From an uncultured Collinsella sp. (GTDB taxonomy: Bacteria; Actinomycetota; Coriobacteriia; Coriobacteriales; Coriobacteriaceae), in NCBI GenBank assembly GCA_902494815.1, contig CABUVB010000041.1:1-11682 (forward strand): a DNA stretch of 11,682 nt, written 5' to 3'. A program made the position numbers and the translations under genes. Positions 1 to 11,682 of this stretch are shown piece after piece. Within the stretch, counting starts at the first letter, position 1, and every line of letters begins with the position of its first letter. Below the pieces are notes generated by a model. That model saw nothing but the letters and a program-made list of their open reading frames with translations. It did not search any database and had not been told where the DNA came from.

Positions 1-6
1 CCCACC

Positions 7-277
7 GACCCAAGCATTATGAGTGGGGCGCGCCGGCCAACGGAAAACCGGGCTGCCCCATAGTTGACGCAGGCCGCGCCGCCGAAGGCCAGGCGCAAGG
101 GTTTCGTAGATTCCGCACGAGCCGAAGGCCACTTAATGCGGCCTTCGTGCGAGCCCAGGACTTGACCGAGCGAAAACCTTGCGCCTGGCCTTCGGCGGCG
201 CGTGCCGGATGGTGGAATTGTGTGCAGCCCGGTTTTCCGTTGACCGACGCCGGGGTCCCCGCCATAATACTTTCGGT
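7..277. repeat. Large nested inverted repeat upstream of rplJ
   Basis: An imperfect palindrome of about 270 bp. Inner arms 75-106 and 171-202 are complementary over 32 nt with one mismatch (101 against 176). Outer arms 35-56 and 224-245 are complementary over 22 nt with one mismatch. A central hairpin pairs 124-130 with 140-146. The 10-mer GCCGAAGGCC or its complement recurs in near-identical form at 81-90, 121-130, 140-147 and 188-197. Weaker mirror similarity continues outward to CATAAT hexamers at 16-21 (minus strand) and 263-268 (plus strand). No transposase or target-site duplication is visible. It could be a dispersed palindromic (MITE- or BIME-like) element or an inverted duplication of the promoter region; I cannot decide which. 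The open frames on both strands here mirror each other because of the palindrome and are not convincing genes. Confidence 0.8.
240..268 (+). promoter_or_regulatory. Predicted rplJL promoter
   Basis: A -35 hexamer TTGACC (240-245) and a -10 hexamer CATAAT (263-268) are separated by 17 bp, a near-ideal vegetative sigma-70-type promoter. Transcription would start near 275, giving a 5' untranslated leader of about 210 nt before rplJ. The -35 lies inside the right arm of the upstream inverted repeat. Confidence 0.75.
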
Positions 278-284
278 TCACGCA

Positions 285-420
285 CGAATCCGCTGCCAGA
301 GACAGCCGGTGCAAACGGGCATTGCCCGCGAGCTTAATGGGATATCCCGCCAGCCGAGGTGGTCGAGTAGATATGTCTTCTCGCCCCCGTCGCTCATGCA
401 GCGCGGGGGCTTTCTTTTTA
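285..420 (+). promoter_or_regulatory. Ribosomal protein L10 leader (rplJL autoregulatory element)
   Basis: The core matches the L10 leader family as I remember it from Bacillus: AGACAGCCGGTG (298-309), CTTAAT (333-338) and CCAGCCGAGGTGG (350-362). Between these lies a small hairpin, CGGGC (316-320) with GCCCG (324-328). In this family the L10(L12)4 complex binds the folded leader and lowers expression of rplJL. Here the leader ends in an intrinsic terminator, so control is probably by transcription attenuation. The position after a strong promoter and before rplJ fits. The exact 5' boundary is uncertain. Confidence 0.85.
383..419 (+). terminator. Intrinsic terminator (attenuator) within the L10 leader
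   Basis: GCCCCCG (383-389) pairs with CGGGGGC (404-410), and CGCT (391-394) pairs with AGCG (400-403). There is one bulged T at 390 and a 5-nt loop. A T-rich tract follows at 411-419. It lies 65 nt before the rplJ start, inside the operon leader, so it must be conditional. A second copy of GCCCCCG at 426-432 could pair with 404-410 as an alternative. Confidence 0.85.
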
Positions 421-484
421 GACATGCCCCCGTCACGTCCTTGTGGCGGACCGTGCCCGGAAAGAATTCGAGGAGGTGTAATTC

Positions 485-1006
485 ATGCCCCAGCAGTACA
501 AAATCGACAAGGTTGCAGAGATCGAGTCCCGTATCGCCGAGAACGCCGGTCTGTTCGTCGTCAACTACAACGGTCTGACGGTTATGCAGGCTCAGGAGCT
601 GCGTCATCAGCTTCGCGAGTGCGGCGCCGAGATGAAGGTCTACAAGAACAACCTGGTCAAGATCGCCCTCAAGAACCAGGAGCAGCCCGAGCTCGACGAG
701 ATTCTCGCCGGCCCCGTCGCTTATGTGTTCTACGAGTCCGAGCCGGTCGAGGCCGCTAAGGCCCTTAAGGACTTCTCCGCTCAGTCTAAGGGCGTCCTTG
801 AGATCAAGGGCGGTATCTCCGACGGCAAGGCCGTTTCCGCTGATGATGTTAAGGCTATCGCCGAGCTTCCCACCAAGGATCAGCTTCTCGGCCAGATCGC
901 CGGTCTCATCTCCGGTTTCGCTCGCGACATCGCTGTCTGCGTCAACGGCGTTTCCTCTGGTCTCGCTCGTTCGATCCAGCAGGTCTCCGAGCAGAAGGCA
1001 GCCTAG
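485..1006 (+). CDS. rplJ: 50S ribosomal protein L10
   Basis: A 173-residue protein, the usual length for bacterial L10. L10 anchors the L7/L12 stalk to 23S rRNA and so helps recruit translation GTPases; with L12 it also represses its own mRNA. The N-terminal part has the family segment GLTVMQAQELRHQLR (residues 35-49) followed by KVYKNNLVKIAL, the rRNA-binding half, and then the GPVAYVF and KGGISDGK strands. The C-terminal helix, from about QLLGQIAGLISGF onward, is the L12-dimer docking helix. A strong Shine-Dalgarno sequence AGGAGGTG (471-478) lies 6 nt before the ATG. The gene is first in the rplJL unit, behind the L10 leader. Nothing is missing or broken. Confidence 0.97.
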   Translation: MPQQYKIDKVAEIESRIAENAGLFVVNYNGLTVMQAQELRHQLRECGAEMKVYKNNLVKIALKNQEQPELDEILAGPVAYVFYESEPVEAAKALKDFSAQSKGVLEIKGGISDGKAVSADDVKAIAELPTKDQLLGQIAGLISGFARDIAVCVNGVSSGLARSIQQVSEQKAA

Positions 1007-1021
1007 TTGCTGTTTTCACCC

Positions 1022-1090
1022 GCGGCGGCAACGCCGCACCCCTGGCGCATTCGCGCCGTGTTTTAACTGATCTCCGTGCACAGACACGGA
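1022..1090 (+). other. Three tandem hairpins in the rplJ-rplL spacer
   Basis: The 102-nt gap between rplJ and rplL holds three simple stem-loops. The first is GCGGCG (1022-1027) with CGCCGC (1032-1037) and a GCAA loop. The second is GGCGC (1044-1048) with GCGCC (1053-1057), followed by GTGTTTT. The third is TCCGTG (1073-1078) with CACGGA (1085-1090), ending just before the rplL Shine-Dalgarno at 1096-1101. They may stabilise or process the mRNA, or act as a weak terminator; the sequence alone does not say which. Confidence 0.6.
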
Positions 1091-1108
1091 AACCGAAAGG
1101 ACTTAGAA

Positions 1109-1486
1109 ATGGCTAAGCTTACCACCGATGAGATCATCGATGCTCTTAAGGAAATGACCCTTCTCGAGGCTTCCGAGCTCGTTAAGGCTATCGAGGACAC
1201 CTTCGGCGTTTCCGCCGCTGCTCCTGCCGCCGTTGTCGCCGCTCCCGCTGCTGGCGCTGCTGAGGCCGAGGAGAAGACCGAGTTTGACGTCGTGCTCGAG
1301 GGCTTCGGCGACAACAAGATCCAGGTCATCAAGGCCGTCCGTGAGCTCACCAACCTTGGCCTGAAGGAGGCCAAGGAGGTCGTCGAGGGCGCTCCCAAGG
1401 CTGTTCTCGAGGGTGCCAAGAAGGAGGACGCCGAGGCTGCCAAGGAGAAGCTCGAGGCTGCTGGCGCTGCTGTCACCCTCAAGTAA
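1109..1486 (+). CDS. rplL: 50S ribosomal protein L7/L12
   Basis: A 125-residue acidic protein starting MAKLTTDEIIDAL. It forms the dimers of the ribosomal stalk that bind L10 and contact EF-Tu, EF-G, IF2 and release factors. Three parts are visible: an N-terminal dimerisation domain (about 1-32), a flexible Ala/Pro-rich hinge (about 36-53) and a C-terminal globular factor-binding domain (about 57-125) beginning EFDVVLEGFGDNK and including LGLKEAKEVVE. The ATG at 1109 is preferred because AAAGGA (1096-1101) sits 7 nt upstream. A longer frame from GTG 1076 would run through a hairpin and add 11 residues foreign to the family. Second gene of the rplJL unit. Confidence 0.97.
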   Translation: MAKLTTDEIIDALKEMTLLEASELVKAIEDTFGVSAAAPAAVVAAPAAGAAEAEEKTEFDVVLEGFGDNKIQVIKAVRELTNLGLKEAKEVVEGAPKAVLEGAKKEDAEAAKEKLEAAGAAVTLK

Positions 1487-1513
1487 TCAGGCTTTCTCGC
1501 CAGATTTCTTTGC

Positions 1514-1552
1514 AGACGGGGTTCGCATTGCGAGCCCCGTCTTTTTTGTTTT
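1514..1552 (+). terminator. Intrinsic terminator after rplL
   Basis: A 13-bp stem pairs 1514-1526 with 1530-1542, with one G-T pair and a 3-nt ATT loop. The stem core is AGACGGGG with CCCCGTCT. A T-rich tract follows (1540-1551). It is strong enough to end the rplJL transcript and isolate it from galU. Confidence 0.93.
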
Positions 1553-1604
1553 GATCCCTCTATTTTGTTGGCTCGGCATACAAATTGCTGCCGCTTGCGG
1601 TGCT

Positions 1605-1633
1605 TTGGCGTTGCTACCGTTGGGCGATAAAAT
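1605..1633 (+). promoter_or_regulatory. Candidate galU promoter
   Basis: TTGGCG (1605-1610), a 17-bp spacer and TAAAAT (1628-1633) form a reasonable vegetative promoter, with transcription starting near 1640. Another -35-like TTGACC lies at 1659-1664, but the best downstream hexamer, TACATT (1686-1691), is 21 bp away, so I rank it lower. Confidence 0.45.
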
Positions 1634-1688
1634 TGCACCATTCGAGCAATAATTTGCGTTGACCTGCTGAAGAATGGCGCTTGCCTAC

Positions 1689-1704
1689 ATTAACGTTAAT
1701 TAAC
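1689..1704. promoter_or_regulatory. Overlapping AT-rich palindromes, possible operator
   Basis: ATTAACGTTAAT (1689-1700) is a perfect 12-bp palindrome and overlaps GTTAATTAAC (1695-1704), a perfect 10-bp palindrome. They lie about 100 bp before galU and downstream of the candidate promoter. Such dyads can be repressor sites, but I recognise no specific regulator. Confidence 0.35.
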
Positions 1705-1799
1705 GGCGGTAAGATAAACCGGTATCGCAATTTGGTCTGCGGCCGCCGTGCCGCACGCACAGGGCGCATCCTGCGCCTGCGAAAGGATCCTTGAATAAC

Positions 1800-2708
1800 A
1801 TGAAGGCAATCATCCCCGCCGCCGGTCTTGGCACGCGTTTTCTGCCTGGCACCAAGTGCACGCCCAAAGAGATGCTGCCGGTGCTCGACAAACCGGTCAT
1901 CCAGTACGTCGTTGAGGAGGCGCTCGACCCCGATGAGGTCGACGACGCCATCATCGTTACCTCTCCCGGCAAGCCCGAGCTACTGAACTACTTCCAGCCC
2001 GATCGCTCGCTCGAGAACCTGCTGCGCGAGCGCGGCAAGAATGCCTATGCCGATGCCGTCGCCCACGCTGGCGGTATGCCGGTCGACTTCCGTTATCAGT
2101 ACGAGCCCAAGGGCCTCGGCCATGCTATTCGTTCTGCTGCCGACGCCGTGGCAGGGGAGAACTTCCTGGTTCTTCTGGGCGACTACGTTGTGCCTAACCG
2201 TGATATCTGCGACAAGATGCTTGCCGTTTCCAAGGAGCACGGTGGCGCTTCGGTTATCGCCGTCGCTGCTTGCTCGCCCGAGGAAGTCAGCCGCTACGGC
2301 GTTATCGCCGGCGAGCGCGTTGGTTCGCTCGAGGGCGCCGAGGGCGTTGCCGATGCCGAGCCGGGCGCTGTCTGGCGCATCGGCGGTCTGGTCGAGAAGC
2401 CCGCTCCCGAGGCGGCTCCGTCCAACCTGTACATCGTCGGTCGCTACCTGCTGAGCCCGCTGGTCATGGACCTGCTGGCAGATCAGCAGGCCGGCAAGGG
2501 CGGCGAGATCCAGCTCACCGACGCCATGGCCCGTTCGCTTGACCGTGAGGCCATGTATGCCGTCGTCATCGACCCGCTGTCGGGCTACGACACCGGCACG
2601 CCTTCTGGCTGGATGGCCACCAACGCCCTCATGGCTGCAAGCGATCCCCGCTTTGCCGATGCCTTCTGGGACGCCATCGACGAGCGCGGCGGATTGATGC
2701 GCAAGTAA
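1800..2708 (+). CDS. galU: UTP--glucose-1-phosphate uridylyltransferase
   Basis: A 302-residue enzyme of the bacterial GalU nucleotidyltransferase family. It makes UDP-glucose and pyrophosphate from UTP and glucose 1-phosphate, in the cytoplasm, for envelope glycans and galactose metabolism. Visible motifs are the nucleotide-binding GLGTRFLP (9-16), KEMLP (23-27), GLGHA (105-109), the metal-binding LGD (126-128), VEKP (198-201) and GEIQLTDA (235-242). The C-terminal GYDTGTPSGWM (262-272) replaces the commoner YD-G-KLGY type of segment. Start choice is not certain: AAAGGA (1782-1787) is 12 nt before the ATG at 1800 but only 3 nt before an in-frame TTG at 1791. I prefer the ATG because it gives the family-like MKAIIPAAG. 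The gene is a single transcription unit with its own terminator. A hairpin (1763-1768 with 1772-1777) stands just before the Shine-Dalgarno. Confidence 0.93.
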   Translation: MKAIIPAAGLGTRFLPGTKCTPKEMLPVLDKPVIQYVVEEALDPDEVDDAIIVTSPGKPELLNYFQPDRSLENLLRERGKNAYADAVAHAGGMPVDFRYQYEPKGLGHAIRSAADAVAGENFLVLLGDYVVPNRDICDKMLAVSKEHGGASVIAVAACSPEEVSRYGVIAGERVGSLEGAEGVADAEPGAVWRIGGLVEKPAPEAAPSNLYIVGRYLLSPLVMDLLADQQAGKGGEIQLTDAMARSLDREAMYAVVIDPLSGYDTGTPSGWMATNALMAASDPRFADAFWDAIDERGGLMRK

Positions 2709-2728
2709 GCCTTCGGGCATCGACATTT

Positions 2729-2762
2729 ACGGGCGCGGACCTCGGTTCGCGCCCGTTTTTTA
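2729..2762 (+). terminator. Intrinsic terminator after galU
   Basis: ACGGGCGCG (2729-2737) pairs with CGCGCCCGT (2748-2756), extended by a G-T and an A-T pair, and is followed by six Ts (2756-2761). It ends the galU transcript before the rpoB promoter region. Confidence 0.93.
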
Positions 2763-2785
2763 TAAGAGCTGCGATTGTCGGCCCC

Positions 2786-2817
2786 CTGTTCACAGAAAAT
2801 ATATGAACAGATGTTCG
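2786..2817. promoter_or_regulatory. LexA-box-like palindrome upstream of rpoB
   Basis: GAACAGATGTTC (2805-2816) is a palindrome with a 2-bp centre. With its flanks, TGAACAGATGTTCG, it differs at one position from the Gram-positive SOS box form CGAAC-N4-GTTCG. Immediately upstream, CTGTTCA (2786-2792) and TGAACAG (2804-2810) form a second inverted repeat with an 11-bp spacer, sharing the TGAACAG half-site. A promoter-like pair TTGTCG (2775-2780) and AATATA (2798-2803) would overlap it. LexA itself is an inference; other dimeric repressors are possible. Confidence 0.4.
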
Positions 2818-2894
2818 ATACACATACATTTACCTGCGTATTTTCTGTCGAAAAACTTTGCTACTCCAAAAACTCAATCGCGTCAAGGCTTTTC

Positions 2895-2922
2895 TTGCCC
2901 AACGGTCGGTACCTGATAAACT
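2895..2922 (+). promoter_or_regulatory. Candidate rpoBC promoter
   Basis: TTGCCC (2895-2900), a 16-bp spacer and TAAACT (2917-2922) is the best sigma-70-type match close to rpoB. Transcription would start near 2929, giving a leader of about 67 nt. The match is moderate and other starts in the 233-bp spacer cannot be excluded. Confidence 0.45.
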
Positions 2923-2995
2923 ATTAGGTTGCGATAACTGGCGAAGCTATGCCTCGCCAACCCACCGAGCATTTCCGTGAAGGAGGAAAAACCTG

Positions 2996-6487
<3,492 letters not shown>

Positions 6488-6493
6488 TTGACT

Positions 6494-10969
<4,476 letters not shown>

Positions 10970-10995
10970 TTTCCTAGTACGTTAACCGTCCTTCC

Positions 10996-11031
10996 AAAGA
11001 CCCGTTTCCCAACAGGGAAGCGGGTCTTTTT
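10996..11031 (+). terminator. Intrinsic terminator after rpoC
   Basis: A 15-bp stem pairs 10996-11010 with 11015-11029 (core AAGACCCG with CGGGTCTT, one G-T pair) around an AACA loop. A T-run (11027-11031) overlaps the stem end. It ends the rpoBC transcript 26 nt after the rpoC stop. Confidence 0.95.
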
Positions 11032-11038
11032 GTTAAAG

Positions 11039-11080
11039 AAAACCTGCCAAAAAGGGACAGGTATATTTTGGTAGGTTTTT
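11039..11080. repeat. A/T-capped inverted repeat, possible bidirectional terminator
   Basis: AAAACCTGCCAAAA (11039-11052) pairs with TTTTGGTAGGTTTT (11066-11079) over 14 bp with one G-T pair and a 13-nt loop. The T-run closing each end would allow termination in either direction. A competing smaller hairpin pairs ACCTG (11042-11046) with CAGGT (11058-11062). It directly follows the rpoC terminator, so it may be a backup terminator, an attenuator or a copy of a dispersed intergenic repeat. Confidence 0.6.
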
Positions 11081-11092
11081 CCTGCTTGAATT

Positions 11093-11121
11093 TGAAACAT
11101 TTCGCCCGACAAGAGCGTATC
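11093..11121 (+). promoter_or_regulatory. ECF-type promoter of the sigma factor gene
   Basis: TGAAAC (11093-11098), a 17-bp spacer and CGTATC (11116-11121) match the AAC/CGT pattern of promoters read by extracytoplasmic-function sigma factors such as Bacillus SigW. Its place just before an ECF sigma gene strongly suggests that the factor activates its own operon. Transcription would start near 11128. Confidence 0.75.
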
Positions 11122-11124
11122 TAA

Positions 11125-11168
11125 GGTGAGGGCCTCACCAAGAATTATTAACGTCACCGGGAGGTGAT
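11125..11168 (+). promoter_or_regulatory. Start-site palindrome and Shine-Dalgarno-masking hairpin
   Basis: GGTGAGGGCCTCACC (11125-11139) is a 15-bp palindrome at the predicted transcription start. TCACC (11154-11158) pairs with GGTGA (11163-11167) across a GGGA tetraloop, covering most of the Shine-Dalgarno GGAGGTGAT (11160-11168). The two GGTGA and two TCACC segments could also pair with each other, so initiation may depend on RNA folding. Confidence 0.5.
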
Positions 11169-11169
11169 T

Positions 11170-11682
11170 ATGGAAGAACAAGCATTTAGACAGGCGGTCG
11201 AGGATCACCGTGATGTCGTGTTTCGAATCGCATTGACGTACCTGCGCGATCGTGCCGATGCCGACGATGTTGCCCAAGATGTCTTTCTTAAGTTGCTTAA
11301 AAGCGATGGGCACTTTGAAAGTTGGGAACATCTTCGCCGCTGGCTTGTCCGGGTCACGATCAATGAATGCAAATCGCTCTTTCGAAAGCCATGGAGGCGT
11401 GTGGAGGATATTGAGAATCTGGCCGATTCGCTTTCGGCGGCGCAGGATGAGACCAAGGCGGTCCTGTCAGACGTTATGCGACTTCCGGAGCGATTCCGCG
11501 TTCCCATCGTGCTCTATTACTACCTGGGCTTTTCGACCTCAGAGATTGCCGAGTTGATGCATGTACCAGCCGCGACCGTTCGAACGCGTTTAGCTCGCGG
11601 TCGATCGAAGCTCAAATTCATCTTAGAGGAGGGCGACCGTGAAATCCAATCAAATCAAGCAGGCCTTCGAGTCCATCCAAGC
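11170..11682 (+). CDS. ECF-family RNA polymerase sigma factor (3' end beyond window)
   Basis: The frame is open from ATG 11170 to the window end (171 codons, no stop). The ATG follows GGAGGTGAT closely. Sigma region 2 covers about residues 10-75, with the core-binding DADDVAQDVFLKLL (30-43) and the -10-reading helix through WLVRVTINECKS. Region 4 covers about 104-152, starting LPERFRVPIVLYYYLGFS, with the helix-turn-helix STSEIAELMHVPAATVRTRL. There is no region 1 or 3, as expected for ECF (group 4) factors. Family members usually end soon after region 4, so the true stop is probably just past the window. Codons TTA and TCA, avoided in rpoBC, occur here, consistent with lower expression. The signal and regulon are unknown; envelope stress is the common role of such factors. 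Confidence 0.92.
   Translation, partial: MEEQAFRQAVEDHRDVVFRIALTYLRDRADADDVAQDVFLKLLKSDGHFESWEHLRRWLVRVTINECKSLFRKPWRRVEDIENLADSLSAAQDETKAVLSDVMRLPERFRVPIVLYYYLGFSTSEIAELMHVPAATVRTRLARGRSKLKFILEEGDREIQSNQAGLRVHPS
11639..11682 (+). CDS. Start of a downstream gene, probably the cognate anti-sigma factor (partial)
   Basis: GTG 11639 is preceded by AGGAGG (11627-11632) at 6-nt spacing. It opens a frame reading MKSNQIKQAFESIQ to the window end, one frame off the sigma gene. Anti-sigma genes very often overlap the end of their ECF sigma gene, and the strong Shine-Dalgarno inside the sigma gene supports a real start. Only 14 complete codons are visible, so the function rests on context alone. Confidence 0.55.
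   Translation, partial: MKSNQIKQAFESIQ

Noticed and set aside
16..40. Divergent minus-strand promoter TTGGCC / CATAAT
   Set aside because: The spacer is only 13 bp, too short for a normal sigma-70 promoter. It looks like a degraded mirror of the rplJ promoter.
17..265. Minus-strand 82-codon frame in the upstream palindrome
   Set aside because: It shares mirrored peptides (PCAWPSAAR, QPGFPL) with a plus-strand frame at 147-578, which is what a palindrome read on both strands produces. There is no convincing Shine-Dalgarno and the plus-strand frame runs into rplJ.
1076..1108. Upstream GTG start for rplL
   Set aside because: It would add 11 non-family residues encoded by a hairpin, with a poor ribosome-binding site. 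The ATG at 1109 has a well-spaced AAAGGA.
1413..1652. Plus-strand 79-codon frame overlapping the rplL end and its terminator
   Set aside because: It crosses a strong terminator, is out of frame with rplL and has an Arg/Leu-rich shadow composition.
1659..1691. TTGACC / TACATT as the main galU promoter
   Set aside because: The spacer is 21 bp. TTGGCG-17-TAAAAT just upstream is a better match.
2629..2829. Minus-strand 66-codon frame starting near the SOS-like site
   Set aside because: It runs through the galU terminator into galU antisense and has no recognisable protein features.

Overview
The window is a high-GC bacterial chromosome segment carrying core transcription and translation genes, all on the + strand: rplJ-rplL, galU, rpoB-rpoC and the start of an ECF sigma factor operon. 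The actinobacterial-type beta', the GC-rich codon use and the exact RpoB/RpoC/L10 sequences suggest class Coriobacteriia, with Collinsella or a close relative as my best guess. That assignment rests on recognition, not on a database search.

Layout: (1) 1-480 is non-coding. It holds a large nested inverted repeat (about 7-277) whose right arm supplies the -35 of the rplJ promoter. A ribosomal protein L10 leader with its own intrinsic terminator follows. (2) rplJ (485-1006) and rplL (1109-1486) are separated by a 102-nt spacer with three short hairpins, and a strong terminator closes the unit. (3) galU (1800-2708) has its own promoter region and terminator. (4) A 233-bp spacer with a LexA-box-like palindrome leads to rpoB (2996-6487) and rpoC (6494-10969), which are tightly coupled and end at a 15-bp-stem terminator. 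(5) A second inverted repeat, an ECF-type promoter (TGAAAC-N17-CGTATC) and a Shine-Dalgarno-masking hairpin precede an ECF sigma factor gene (from 11170, open at the window end). A second gene, probably its anti-sigma factor, starts inside it at 11639.

How the genes fit together: L10 and L7/L12 form the ribosomal stalk and L10 probably represses its own operon through the leader. RpoB and RpoC form the RNA polymerase catalytic core. GalU supplies UDP-glucose for the cell envelope and sits between two units that are contiguous in many bacteria. The ECF sigma factor would redirect the polymerase and probably activates its own promoter.

The most striking observation is in rpoC. Beyond the normal end of beta' there is an extension of about 225 residues containing a domain that aligns well with the C-terminal domain of the alpha subunit (alpha-CTD), including most residues that contact UP-element DNA. 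RpoB also has a fork loop 2 enlarged by 8 residues, and the beta' bridge helix carries unusual substitutions, so this polymerase looks remodelled at several functional sites.
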